DNA of 64,000 nucleotides from the NCBI RefSeq assembly GCF_018383905.1, contig NZ_JAGYWA010000005.1, forward strand, positions 124,001 to 188,000. Direction: 5' to 3'. A program made the translations under genes and the position numbers. Position 1 is the stretch's first letter; every line of letters starts with the position of its first letter. The notes below the pieces were generated by a model, which saw only the letters and a program-made list of their open reading frames with translations, was not told the origin of the DNA and did no database searches. Positions 45,421-54,455 of the stretch are shown here, piece after piece. Source of the stretch: Flavobacterium branchiicola. Its GTDB lineage: Bacteria > Bacteroidota > Bacteroidia > Flavobacteriales > Flavobacteriaceae.

Positions 45421-46959
45421 ATGAAGAAATTAAAAATCATTCTGTCCTTATTTCTACTGGGAAGTGTTTTAAATCTGGAAGCACAGACAAAACCAAACGT
45501 TATTGTTATAATGACAGATGATGTTGGGTGGGGAGATTTAGGAAGTTATGGAGGCGGAGTTATGAGAGGTGCTCCAACTCCTAATCTCGATCGTATGGCC
45601 ACAGAAGGTGCCAGATTTGTCAATTATTACGGTCAGGCAAGTTGTACTGCCGGGCGAGCCTCATTTATTACAGGAAGAATACCTGTGCGATCTGCCCTTT
45701 CATCTGTATTAGTACCCGGGGATCCTAATGGATTAACAAAAGAAACTCCTACAATTGCAGAAGCAATGAAAAAAGCAGGATATTCAACAATGTTTACGGG
45801 TAAATGGCATCTTGGTGATAAAGAGGAAAATTATCCTACATCGCATGGATATGACGAAATGTATAATATGTTACCCTATTATGCAGGAGTTTATGCTTAT
45901 GATGACAAAACTTTGCATCCAAATTTCCCATCTGAAGATACCGAATTTCTAAAAGTATGGAATACTATTAATCTTAGTGAATTTGAAGGCAAAGCGGGAC
46001 AAAAATCAAAAGTAGTAAAGCAAAAAGTAAACTTTGAAGACTTAGCGACTGTAGATGATGATATGCGCATTACTACAGTAGATTATATTAAAAACCATGC
46101 TAAAGATAGCAAACCTTTCTTTGTTACAGTATGCTTTGAAAAGCTGCATAACCCGAACAATCCTACACCGCGCTGGAGAGGAAAATCTCCGGGAGGGGGA
46201 AAATATCTGGATGCCTTAATGGAAATGGATGATAACTCCGGACAAATTGTACAAGCAGTTAGAGATGCCGGTATCGAAAAAAACACATTGATTATCTGGA
46301 CTACAGACAACGGTGCATGGCTAGATGCATGGCCAGATGCTGGTTACACACCATTTAGAGGTATGAAAGGATCTGTATACGAAGGAGGATTCCGCGTACC
46401 GGCAATAGCCTGGTGGCCGGGTCATATCAAACCGGGAACTATTAATACAGATATGTTTTCACATATGGATTGGTGGCCAACTATTGCCTCAATAATTGGA
46501 CAACCGGTACCTCCTCATGAGTGGAAAGACAATAATGGCAGTCCGATTATTTTTGACGGACTTGATCTAAGTGCCTCTCTGTTAGGAACAGGGCCTGGAG
46601 TGCGTCAGGACTTTTTCTATTTTGCAGGAATGACCTTTGGCGCAGTGCGTGTTAAGAATTTTAAATTTCTTTTTACTGCAAAGGATTCCTGGTTAGGTTC
46701 AGACAAACCGCTTAAAGTTGCAGCAACCTATGACTTATTATGGGATCCTGCAGAACAATATGATATGACATTTAATGGTGCATCACCAGATAATGGAAAT
46801 TCACCGGGACATTACAGCGGAACCGATAATGGCTGGGCAGGTATGTATATGGCTCCACGACTTATAAAGCTATTTGAAGAAATGAAAAAAGCGCCAAACA
46901 AAAAATATATACCATTTGGCGAAGGATTAACTAAAATTATTCCTGAAGATCACAAGTAA
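45421..46959 (+). CDS. Secreted type I arylsulfatase, second copy
   Basis: 512 residues from the ATG at 45421, which begins the signal peptide MKKLKIILSLFLLGSVLNLE; a 16-residue upstream extension lacks support. Active-site Cys75 is in SCTAGRASFITG with Arg79, and the metal Asps are 33-34 (MTDDVGWGD). WTTDNGAWLDAW and GMKGSVYEGGFRVPAIAWWPG continue the fold. It shares the layout of the first sulfatase (40230) and may differ in substrate. Confidence 0.93.
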   Translation: MKKLKIILSLFLLGSVLNLEAQTKPNVIVIMTDDVGWGDLGSYGGGVMRGAPTPNLDRMATEGARFVNYYGQASCTAGRASFITGRIPVRSALSSVLVPGDPNGLTKETPTIAEAMKKAGYSTMFTGKWHLGDKEENYPTSHGYDEMYNMLPYYAGVYAYDDKTLHPNFPSEDTEFLKVWNTINLSEFEGKAGQKSKVVKQKVNFEDLATVDDDMRITTVDYIKNHAKDSKPFFVTVCFEKLHNPNNPTPRWRGKSPGGGKYLDALMEMDDNSGQIVQAVRDAGIEKNTLIIWTTDNGAWLDAWPDAGYTPFRGMKGSVYEGGFRVPAIAWWPGHIKPGTINTDMFSHMDWWPTIASIIGQPVPPHEWKDNNGSPIIFDGLDLSASLLGTGPGVRQDFFYFAGMTFGAVRVKNFKFLFTAKDSWLGSDKPLKVAATYDLLWDPAEQYDMTFNGASPDNGNSPGHYSGTDNGWAGMYMAPRLIKLFEEMKKAPNKKYIPFGEGLTKIIPEDHK

Positions 46960-47046
46960 TATTTTTTAGAAATAGTAAATAAAAACATATCAATCATTTA
47001 CATTCAAAATGGTTGATGTGTTTATAAATAACATGCCAAAGTAAGT

Positions 47047-47351
47047 ATGAATAAAAAGATTCTGTTTTTGTTTAGCTACATTATAGTGACTATCACTGCA
47101 CAGAGCCAAACACCTCGTATCGATTCGAGCGCTGTTATATATTAAACCGAACCACAGAATCATTGCGGTATACCAAATCATGCTGTGTTAAAATCGTTGC
47201 AACTTATGATATTTCCAACGAAAGCCCCAGAAGTTTAAAACACTTCATGAACGAAAAAGTTTTCATTTAAGTTTCGGATAAAATAAAAATCACATCTATG
47301 GAAGATATAGGAAACAGAAGTTTCAGTTATGTAGTTGTACAAGGAAAATAA
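47047..47351 (+). pseudogene. Decayed gene for a small secreted protein
   Basis: From ATG 47047 the frame gives a good signal peptide (MNKKILFLFSYIIVTITAQS) but hits a TAA at 47146-47148 after 33 codons, then more stops and a frame change. A final open piece ends ...DIGNRSFSYVVVQGK with TAA at 47349-47351. The pieces look like one secreted protein of about 100 residues broken by several changes. The rest of 46960-47585 shows nothing else that I can support. Confidence 0.5.
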
Positions 47352-47585
47352 ATTTCAAAAACAATAAGGAAGTCAAAATAATCCACCATTTTAAAGCAAG
47401 ATTTTTTTTACTTCTTTATGTTAATTAAATAAAATAATATATCTTTGAGAGAGCAATAATCCACTGTTTAATAGCTATTTGTAATTATTTTACAATTATT
47501 TAACACAATTTATCGTTCATTCGAGATTTATACAGATTTTAATCCATTCGAGTTACAGTTTAATTATAAATTTAAATATCAAAAC

Positions 47586-48167
47586 ATGAATATTAAAAGA
47601 ACAAATCTTCGCCTTTTCCCATTATTATTTTTGGGCTTACTTTTCGGCTGTGCGCCAACAGTAAAAGTAACAACAGATTACGATCACGCAGCAAACTTTA
47701 GCGAATATAAAACCTTTACCGTTTACGACCTAAAAGCTCAGGAAGGTCAGGTAAATCAACTAAATGCAGATCGCGTTGCAAAATCAATTCGTGCCGAAAT
47801 GACTGCAAAAGGATTTAAAGAATCATCAGACAATCCTGATTTAAAAGTAAATGCAGTATCTATATTAAAAAACAAAACACAGGTTTCGGCCGATACTAAT
47901 TTCTATGGTTATGGCGGTATGTACCGTCCTTACGGATATTGGGGTGGTGGCGCCATGATGGGCGGTGGCACAACAACATTCAACACTTATGATTATGTTG
48001 ATGGCTCTCTTGTAATAGATATTGTATCTACAAAAACAGGAAAATTAGTTTGGCAAGGTATCGGAAATGCACAAATAGACAGCAAACCAGATAATCCTGA
48101 AGAATTTATTGCCGGTGCTATCAAAAAAATTCTGGAAGGGTTCCCTCCTGGATTAGCAAAAAAATAA
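47586..48167 (+). CDS. DUF4136 lipoprotein
   Basis: 193 residues with lipobox FGC (Cys22) and a following APTVKVTTDYDHAANFSEYKTF, the DUF4136 hallmark, then a glycine-rich loop (YGYWGGGAMMGGGTTT) and VDGSLVIDIVSTKTGKLVWQGIGNA. DUF4136 proteins are envelope lipoproteins of unknown function. It follows the second sulfatase by about 600 bases. Confidence 0.85.
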   Translation: MNIKRTNLRLFPLLFLGLLFGCAPTVKVTTDYDHAANFSEYKTFTVYDLKAQEGQVNQLNADRVAKSIRAEMTAKGFKESSDNPDLKVNAVSILKNKTQVSADTNFYGYGGMYRPYGYWGGGAMMGGGTTTFNTYDYVDGSLVIDIVSTKTGKLVWQGIGNAQIDSKPDNPEEFIAGAIKKILEGFPPGLAKK

Positions 48168-48184
48168 CCTACAATACCTCATAA

Positions 48185-48223
48185 AACCGAATACTTACTC
48201 TAAAAACGACTAAGTATTCGGTT
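48185..48223 (+). terminator. Terminator-like hairpin after the DUF4136 gene
   Basis: AACCGAATACTTA (48185-48197) pairs with TAAGTATTCGGTT (48211-48223). No strong T run follows, so termination is probable but not certain. Confidence 0.6.
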
Positions 48224-48310
48224 ATACAAAACTGCCCCTCCATTTTACTTTCTTTTAAATTCATTTTGAAGAAAGAGCCTACATTAAATTAAATTTTAAG
48301 CCTATAACAT

Positions 48311-49525
48311 ATGCTGGATATAGTACTTTCTCTTTTCTTTTTTATTGCAACAATGGTTGGTTTTGCAACATCATTTATGATATTGTTCTCGCGAAAAAAC
48401 TACTCAAAAAATTTTTTCCTGGGACTATTCCTGTTTAGTCTTGCCGTTGTAAGCATTTACAATTTTTACTTATCAGCAAATGTTTTTAAAGCGTTTCCCG
48501 ATCTGTTCATGATCACAAAATCATTCATTTTTCTGGTAGCACCAAGTGCCTTTTTATATGTGCGAAGTGTTTTATTCGAGACTCGTTTGTTTCATAAATA
48601 CGACTGGTTACATTTCTTGCCATTTCTAATTTATTTTAGCTTAACGTTATGCGTCTGGGTTGGAAGTTTTACAGACGTACAATTATTAGAATTTCTTTCC
48701 GGTAAAGTACATAGTCCTTTCTCGATGTTAAGCCTTTCAATTTGGTTAATGTATGCTTTCTGTCAAACGATGATGATCTTAAACTATGATTTAAAAAAAT
48801 TCAAAGAAAATCATTTCAACAGAATAAAAGTACTCAGCTGGATTCGTCTTTACAACCTGATGATTTTGTTTTTATTTTCTACACTTTTTGTACATTATTT
48901 TTTAATGAACAAAGTAGATAGTGTCGATTTTTCGTGTTACATATTAATTTCATCTGTTCTATTATTTACTGTAGGCTGGTTGTATTTTAAACCGCAAATT
49001 TTTTACGACAATAATGAAACAAGTGAAATAGAACATGCATTTGAAAATTTTGATATTGTCGAAGAGCAGCCAATAGTCATCAAAATAAATGAAACCAAAA
49101 GTACCCTGCCTTTACCAAAAGAATTAACAGATGAAAAAAAACAACTTTATCTGTCTAAACTCGAAAGCATTTTTGCCTTAGAAGAACTCTTCCTGAAGAA
49201 GGATTTAGTAATTCGTGACATTTCTAATGCCACAGGAATTCCGGTACATCACATTTCAAGTTTAATCAATTCAGAATTCAATCTTCATTTTCAGGATTAT
49301 GTTAATCTGAAAAGAATTGAATATTTTAAAGAAAAAATAAACGATCCCGAATGGAAAGAACTTTCTCTGGAAGGTATGGCCTGGGGATCTGGTTTTAAAT
49401 CAAGAACGACTTGTTTTAGGGCTTTTATAAAACATACAGGAAAATCTCCATCAGAATACTTTAAAGTAATCCGGATTAATCCTGATGATGAAAATACCTA
49501 TTATTTAAATCAATCCTCTAATTGA
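48311..49525 (+). CDS. Membrane-anchored AraC-type regulator
   Basis: 404 residues. The N-terminal half has about seven hydrophobic segments (residues 1-220), followed by a linker and a C-terminal AraC-type helix-turn-helix (NATGIPVHHISSLINSEFNLHFQDYVNLKRI and SRTTCFRAFIKHTGKSPSEYFK, by parts). Regulators of this build sense a membrane or periplasmic signal. It lies inside the sulfatase/barrel cluster and may control it, but its ligand and sites are unproven. Confidence 0.8.
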   Translation: MLDIVLSLFFFIATMVGFATSFMILFSRKNYSKNFFLGLFLFSLAVVSIYNFYLSANVFKAFPDLFMITKSFIFLVAPSAFLYVRSVLFETRLFHKYDWLHFLPFLIYFSLTLCVWVGSFTDVQLLEFLSGKVHSPFSMLSLSIWLMYAFCQTMMILNYDLKKFKENHFNRIKVLSWIRLYNLMILFLFSTLFVHYFLMNKVDSVDFSCYILISSVLLFTVGWLYFKPQIFYDNNETSEIEHAFENFDIVEEQPIVIKINETKSTLPLPKELTDEKKQLYLSKLESIFALEELFLKKDLVIRDISNATGIPVHHISSLINSEFNLHFQDYVNLKRIEYFKEKINDPEWKELSLEGMAWGSGFKSRTTCFRAFIKHTGKSPSEYFKVIRINPDDENTYYLNQSSN

Positions 49526-49583
49526 CATACAATTAGTTTACATGTTTCGTCCTAATTATTTCTAAAGCAATAATAAAATAAAA

Positions 49584-50552
49584 ATGATGAACACAAAAAC
49601 TGTTATACAAACTCGTAAATCTTTTCTGTTATCAATTTTAATATTGATTAGCTTTTGTGGTCAGGCGCAGCTAAAAGGAGGCCATATTCTTGGCTCAATG
49701 GGATTACAATCGGGGACACAGACACCTGCAAATACCCTGAGCCTTTATATTCCCGGATACATTTACACGGCCAATTCTTTGCGGGATGCCAATGGAGATA
49801 AATCTGTCGAAAATCCGGATATAAACATGTATGTAACTGGTTTGGGAGCATCCTATGTAAGCGACTTCAAAATTTTGGGAGCCAATTATGGCGCAACCGT
49901 TTTACTGGCTTTTGCAGCAAATACCATTCAGGGAAACAGTACAGAAGTCGATAACTCAATGGCACTCACAGATACTTACATTGTTCCTGTACAATTGGGC
50001 TGGCACCGCAAAAGAGCCGACTTTGTTTTTAGCTATCAATTGTATTTACCCACCGGAAAATTTACAGCCGGAGCCTCAGACAACAGTGGTTTAGGTATGT
50101 TCATGAATGAATTTTCAGGTGGAACAACCTTGTATTTTAATGATAAAAAAACCTTTCATTTTTCAACTTTAGCTTCTTATGAAATAAACGGAAAAAAGAA
50201 AGATACCAATATAAAAACCGGAGACATTTTAAGTATTGAAGGAGGTTTAGGGAAAACATTTTACGCCATGAATTCCGAAAAAACCGCTCCAACCGGAATT
50301 TTTAATGCCGGCTTAATTTATTATCTCCAATACAAAGTAAGCCACGACGAAATCCCGGTTCCCGTTCTTGGAATTGTTCAGGGACATAAAGATCGGGTTG
50401 GCGGTATTGGTGCCGAAGTAAATTACTTTCACATAGGCTGCAAAACTTCGGCAGGATTTAGATGGATAGCCGAAGTAGATGCCATAAACAGATTTCAGGG
50501 AAATACCTTTTTTATCACTTTAGCACACGTATTTAGTTTCAAAAAAGAATAG
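49584..50552 (+). CDS. Outer-membrane channel of the MetA phenol-degradation transporter type
   Basis: 322 residues with a signal peptide (about 1-28). The strands VYQLYLPTGKF-like (FSYQLYLPTGKFTAGASDNSG), FSTLASYEINGKK and VGGIGAEVNYF match the Phenol_MetA_deg barrel family (PF13557) of outer-membrane channels. The substrate is unknown. A near-duplicate ATG pair begins it (49584 and 49587); the first is used here. Confidence 0.75.
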   Translation: MMNTKTVIQTRKSFLLSILILISFCGQAQLKGGHILGSMGLQSGTQTPANTLSLYIPGYIYTANSLRDANGDKSVENPDINMYVTGLGASYVSDFKILGANYGATVLLAFAANTIQGNSTEVDNSMALTDTYIVPVQLGWHRKRADFVFSYQLYLPTGKFTAGASDNSGLGMFMNEFSGGTTLYFNDKKTFHFSTLASYEINGKKKDTNIKTGDILSIEGGLGKTFYAMNSEKTAPTGIFNAGLIYYLQYKVSHDEIPVPVLGIVQGHKDRVGGIGAEVNYFHIGCKTSAGFRWIAEVDAINRFQGNTFFITLAHVFSFKKE

Positions 50553-50612
50553 TTACACGATTATTTAAATACCACTTTTTTATTCGCACAATAAATTTTA
50601 ATACAATTTAGG

Positions 50613-51800
50613 ATGGAAAAAAATATTCGACTTACCACCGATAAGAAAAGAGCAAATTTCCTCCGGAAAATTATTCTGATTAATCTTCTTTTACTTTTAT
50701 CATCGAGTATGATGGGGCAAAAAATGAAAGTCAGTTTAAAAGATTCATTAGACGGAGCAGTCGATTTGAGTGATTTTCTTATTTACGCCAACGGATTTAT
50801 TGTAGTTCCAACCATTATTACAGAACCAGCCGTGGGAGGATTTGGTGGTGCGGTCGCCCCTATTTTCTTAAAAAAACATGCACCGGTTATTGAAGAAGAC
50901 GGAAAAAAACGTTTTATAAACCCCGATATTACAGGAGGAATCGGAATGTATACTGCAAACAAAAGCTGGCTTGCCGGCGGTTTTCGTTCTGCAACGCTTA
51001 TAAAACCAAAAATATTATACCGCGTTTTTGCCGCTTATGGCGATATGAATTTATCCTTTTATGCCAATAATAGACCCAATCTTGCAGATCAGGAATTTAA
51101 GCTCAATTTTAAATCGACCATTTTTTATACCCAATGGCTCAAACAATTTAAAAATGCAAAATGGAGCGCGGGACCGCAGTATTTACTTTTAAATTCTAAA
51201 ATAAATCTGCCCGACTTTAATCTCCCGCCACCATTTGTAGACCCAAAAGATATTAAAAGTACAGTCAGTCAGCTTGGGGGAGCAGTTCAGTTTGACGGAC
51301 GCGACAATATATTTACCCCCGATAAAGGAATACGGATACAATCTGATTTTTTCTGGTCAGACAAAGGGTTAGGCAGCGATTATAATGCCTGGCGTATCAA
51401 TTTGTCTGCGATAGGATATTATCCAATAAGTGAAAAATTAATTGGCGGGCTCAGGATAGAAGGAGAGCAGGCGTTGGGGAGTCCGCCTTTTTATCTTAAA
51501 CCGGGAATTAATATGCGAGGAATTCCCGCAGCAAGATACATGGGCAACACCAGTATAGTTACCGAAGGCGAATTACGATGGGACTTGTACAAACGCTGGA
51601 GTTTAATGGGCTATGGCGGCGTAGCAAGCGCCTTTGATGATTGGGACAAAGCCTTTGCAAAACCAGTCGTGTACAGTTACGGAACCGGTTTTAGATACCT
51701 ATTGGCGCGAAAATTCAAACTTAGAATGGGTATTGATGTCGCCCGGGGTAACGAAGAATGGGCCTATTACATTGTTTTTGGCAGCAACTGGATGAGATAA
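50613..51800 (+). CDS. BamA/TamA-like barrel without POTRA domains
   Basis: 395 residues with a signal region (about 18-35). The Omp85-type barrel marks are FDGRDNIFTPDKGIRIQSDFFW (by parts) and the MRGIPAARYMGN loop, which corresponds to the conserved RGF/Y motif. Unlike BamA it has no POTRA repeats before the barrel, so it is a short standalone member. The role in the cluster could be insertion or secretion of a partner protein; this is inference. Confidence 0.75.
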   Translation: MEKNIRLTTDKKRANFLRKIILINLLLLLSSSMMGQKMKVSLKDSLDGAVDLSDFLIYANGFIVVPTIITEPAVGGFGGAVAPIFLKKHAPVIEEDGKKRFINPDITGGIGMYTANKSWLAGGFRSATLIKPKILYRVFAAYGDMNLSFYANNRPNLADQEFKLNFKSTIFYTQWLKQFKNAKWSAGPQYLLLNSKINLPDFNLPPPFVDPKDIKSTVSQLGGAVQFDGRDNIFTPDKGIRIQSDFFWSDKGLGSDYNAWRINLSAIGYYPISEKLIGGLRIEGEQALGSPPFYLKPGINMRGIPAARYMGNTSIVTEGELRWDLYKRWSLMGYGGVASAFDDWDKAFAKPVVYSYGTGFRYLLARKFKLRMGIDVARGNEEWAYYIVFGSNWMR

Positions 51801-51823
51801 TCCATCTAAAAAAATAACCTAAA

Positions 51824-51858
51824 ATCCCCGACAGCATTTCTTGTAGGGGATTTTTTAT
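51824..51858 (+). terminator. Terminator after the Omp85-like gene
   Basis: ATCCCC (51824-51829) pairs with GGGGAT (51846-51851) and a T run follows. It ends the barrel gene before the peptidase. Confidence 0.75.
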
Positions 51859-52077
51859 TTTTAGTACTAATTAAGTATTTTATTTCAGTTATTTTCAGCT
51901 TATTGACTTAAAAACAGTTTATTCTGATTTTGCTTATTTTGTAAGTTTTTAATGCACAATAAAAATATTATATAAAGATTAACTGTTAAATAATAGTTTC
52001 TTTACCGAATATTTAATTGTTTTGTAACAAAAATAAATTTCTGGCTACTAACTAGTCAACTATTTAAATTATTGATT

Positions 52078-53274
52078 ATGTATAAAATTACAATTAAATC
52101 AGTTTTCGCAGCATCTGCTTTTTTAGTAGGTGTAAGCAGCTGTTTTGCACAAGACGTTTTAGTTAACTCATTAAAGCTAAATGCAAGCGATAAAAGTAAA
52201 GAAGCTTTTAAATTTACCGAAGTAGTAAACTTAGGAACTACATCTGTAAAAAACCAGGGTTCATCTGGAACTTGCTGGAGCTATTCTACAAACTCATTCT
52301 TAGAGTCAGAAATGATTCGTTTAGGAAAACAGCCTGTTGAGCTTTCTCAGGTTTTTTCTGCAAGAAACGTTTATGTAGAAAAAGGAATTAACTACGTACG
52401 TATGCACGGAGCAATTACTTTGGGTGATGGTGGTGCTTTGCACGATGTTACCAACATGTACAAAAAATACGGAGCTGTACCTAGAGAAGTTTACACAGGA
52501 TTAAACTACGGTACCGATAAAAATAAATTTGGTGAAATGGCAGCACTTATCGAAGGTGTATTGGCTGCTGTGGTTAAAAACCCTAACGGAGAATTAACGC
52601 CAAACTGGCAAAAAGCATACGCTGCTGTTATTGATTCTTATTTAGGAAAAGTGCCGGATAACTTTACTTACAAAGGAAAAAACTATACGCCACAATCTTT
52701 TGCTAAAGAAGTAGTAGGAATTAATCCAGATGAGTATATCGAAATGTCATCTTTTACAACCTCTCCATACTACCAAAAAACAACCATGATGGTGCCGGAC
52801 AACTGGTCTCTTGATCAGGTTTACAATGTAAAAGTAAATGACATGACAGATGTTATCGACAATGCATTGAAAAAAGGATACACTGTAGCTTGGGCAACAG
52901 ACGTAAGTGAGAAAAGCTTTAGCTGGAAAAATGGTGTGGCTTATGTACCAACAAAGAAATTTGATGATATGACTGCCGAAGAAAAAGCAGACATGTTTAA
53001 CGGACCAAAAACAGAACCGGAAATTACTCCAGAAATGCGTCAGGCTGCATTTGATAACTACACAACAACAGACGATCACGGAATGCACATTATTGGTCTT
53101 GCAAAAGATCAAACCGGAAAAGAATATTATATCGTAAAAAATTCTTGGGGAGAATCAAACGACTACAAAGGTTTCTTGTTTGTAACCAAAAATTTCGTAA
53201 AATATAAAACTACTGCATTACTAGTAAACAAAGGCGGAATTCCTGCTGATATCGCTAAGAAATTAGGGGTATAA
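52078..53274 (+). CDS. Secreted C1-family (papain-like) cysteine peptidase
   Basis: 398 residues from ATG 52078 with a signal peptide (about 1-24, ending CFAQ). The catalytic Cys66 lies in NQGSSGTCWSYSTNSF, the His in DDHGMHIIGLA and the Asn in VKNSWGES, as in the bleomycin-hydrolase/PepC branch of clan CA. The length and the long insert around 75-240 fit aminopeptidase C-like enzymes, here exported. It is the last gene of the region before a terminator. Confidence 0.9.
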   Translation: MYKITIKSVFAASAFLVGVSSCFAQDVLVNSLKLNASDKSKEAFKFTEVVNLGTTSVKNQGSSGTCWSYSTNSFLESEMIRLGKQPVELSQVFSARNVYVEKGINYVRMHGAITLGDGGALHDVTNMYKKYGAVPREVYTGLNYGTDKNKFGEMAALIEGVLAAVVKNPNGELTPNWQKAYAAVIDSYLGKVPDNFTYKGKNYTPQSFAKEVVGINPDEYIEMSSFTTSPYYQKTTMMVPDNWSLDQVYNVKVNDMTDVIDNALKKGYTVAWATDVSEKSFSWKNGVAYVPTKKFDDMTAEEKADMFNGPKTEPEITPEMRQAAFDNYTTTDDHGMHIIGLAKDQTGKEYYIVKNSWGESNDYKGFLFVTKNFVKYKTTALLVNKGGIPADIAKKLGV

Positions 53275-53300
53275 TTTAAACTAGTTTTACAAAATAAGAA

Positions 53301-53333
53301 AGCGCCGCAATTTTTGGATTGCGGCGCTTTTTG
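53301..53333 (+). terminator. Strong terminator after the peptidase gene
   Basis: AGCGCCGCAA (53301-53310) pairs with TTGCGGCGCT (53319-53328), followed by a T run. It separates the sulfatase cluster from the ABC-3C operon. Confidence 0.85.
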
Positions 53334-53436
53334 CATAAAAAATTGTATAATTAAAATTTTTAAAGAAAAAAAAGGTATATTTATTTTTTATATTTTTCAC
53401 AAAGAAATACTTAAAAATTTGAAAACCATTTCTTTG

Positions 53437-53444
53437 TATTTTTG
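53437..53444 (+). promoter_or_regulatory. -7 box of the ABC-3C operon
   Basis: TATTTTTG matches TAnnTTTG and leaves a 41-base leader. A TTTG lies 15 bases upstream, slightly short of the usual spacing, so the promoter is tentative. Confidence 0.45.
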
Positions 53445-53485
53445 TCTTAGCTCAGTAAATTAAAGAATAGAATCAACTTTTAACT

Positions 53486-53674
53486 ATGGAAATCTTAAAC
53501 ATCATTACATCATTAGCAACTATATTTTCTTTTATACTAGCACTTTTAGTATATAATAAAGTAACTAAAATTGATAAGAGTTTGAATGTAAAAAAAATAA
53601 AAAAGGAAAAAAATAATACAGTAAAAGGAGATCATAATATTGTTTCAGGCAGAGATTCTAATATTAAATCATGA
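53486..53674 (+). CDS. Small membrane protein leading an ABC-3C-type operon
   Basis: 62 residues with one membrane helix (about 5-25) and then a basic stretch followed by NTVKGDHNIVSGRDSNI. The GD-x-NIV-x-GRD motif is shared with the start of the next protein (GNQNIVANRDNIF), which suggests that the two bind or stack. It overlaps the next gene by the four bases ATGA. No family is recognised; the small anchored form looks like an accessory of a conflict system. Confidence 0.65.
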   Translation: MEILNIITSLATIFSFILALLVYNKVTKIDKSLNVKKIKKEKNNTVKGDHNIVSGRDSNIKS

Positions 53675-54228
53675 AAAATAATTCTGTAGACGGCAATCAA
53701 AATATTGTTGCTAATCGAGATAATATATTCTTGACACAGGCAGTAAGTCAAGAAATTGAACTTGGTGTAATTAATAATATATTCGATTTTGTAATTGAAG
53801 AAGCAAAAAATTTAGATTTAGAAAGTAGTAAAAAAGCTTTTACATCAGATAGGCTTGTTCATATAATGAAAAAAATTAATATTAATTTTTCTGAAAAAGA
53901 GGAAGTTGAAGAAGTAAAACGGTATTTCACTAATTTATATTCTAAAATTCACAGTGTTGAGAAATCTTTTCAGACTCTTAATGAAGATGATCAAGAATCT
54001 ATTCATTTTTATGTTTCTAGTAAATATTTTGACCTTAAAAGGACTGAAATGAAACCTATAGAAATTCTAAAAAAACTAGCTGACATTTTTATCCCACCGC
54101 TAAATATTAAAAACCCTACTTATGTTAGTATTGCTCAATCTATTATACTTTTTTTCTTTGATGACTGCACTATCTTTGAAAAGACATTTGATGAAGGAAA
54201 ACAACAAGATCTTTTTGCAGATTTATAA
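53671..54228 (+). CDS. Putative effector/CTD-type component of the ABC-3C system
   Basis: 185 residues. After the GNQNIVANRDNIF start it is mostly helical, with no enzyme motif visible. Known ABC-3C systems pair a DUF2326-like ATPase with a middle component and a third protein (effector or C-terminal-domain protein); this is the best candidate for the third. It overlaps the membrane-protein gene by 4 bases and the middle-component gene follows after 2 bases. Confidence 0.55.
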   Translation: MKNNSVDGNQNIVANRDNIFLTQAVSQEIELGVINNIFDFVIEEAKNLDLESSKKAFTSDRLVHIMKKININFSEKEEVEEVKRYFTNLYSKIHSVEKSFQTLNEDDQESIHFYVSSKYFDLKRTEMKPIEILKKLADIFIPPLNIKNPTYVSIAQSIILFFFDDCTIFEKTFDEGKQQDLFADL

Positions 54229-54230
54229 TT

Positions 54231-54455
54231 ATGTTATTACCAACTAAACATCAAGATTTAAATAGCAATATTCTAGTATTGGGTGCGGACATTTTATTTT
54301 TTTTAAAAAAAGATAGTTACACCCCAGAAGAAATTTTTCAAAGGCTCAAAAAAGAAAAAAATGTTACATTAGAGTATTTGTTCGATGCCTTAACTTTTTT
54401 ATGGCTAATTGAAGCTATAACTTTTACAGATAATAAAGTCGCTAAATGTATTTAG
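54231..54455 (+). CDS. ABC-3C middle component (winged-helix-like)
   Basis: 74 residues. It starts MLLPTKHQDLNSNILVLGADI and carries YTPEEIFQRLKKEKNVTLEYLFDALTFLWLIEAITF, the compact winged-helix layout of middle component 6 in ABC-three-component systems as I know the family. It overlaps the ATPase gene by 10 bases, so translation is coupled. The role is to link the ATPase to the effector, by analogy. Confidence 0.7.
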   Translation: MLLPTKHQDLNSNILVLGADILFFLKKDSYTPEEIFQRLKKEKNVTLEYLFDALTFLWLIEAITFTDNKVAKCI

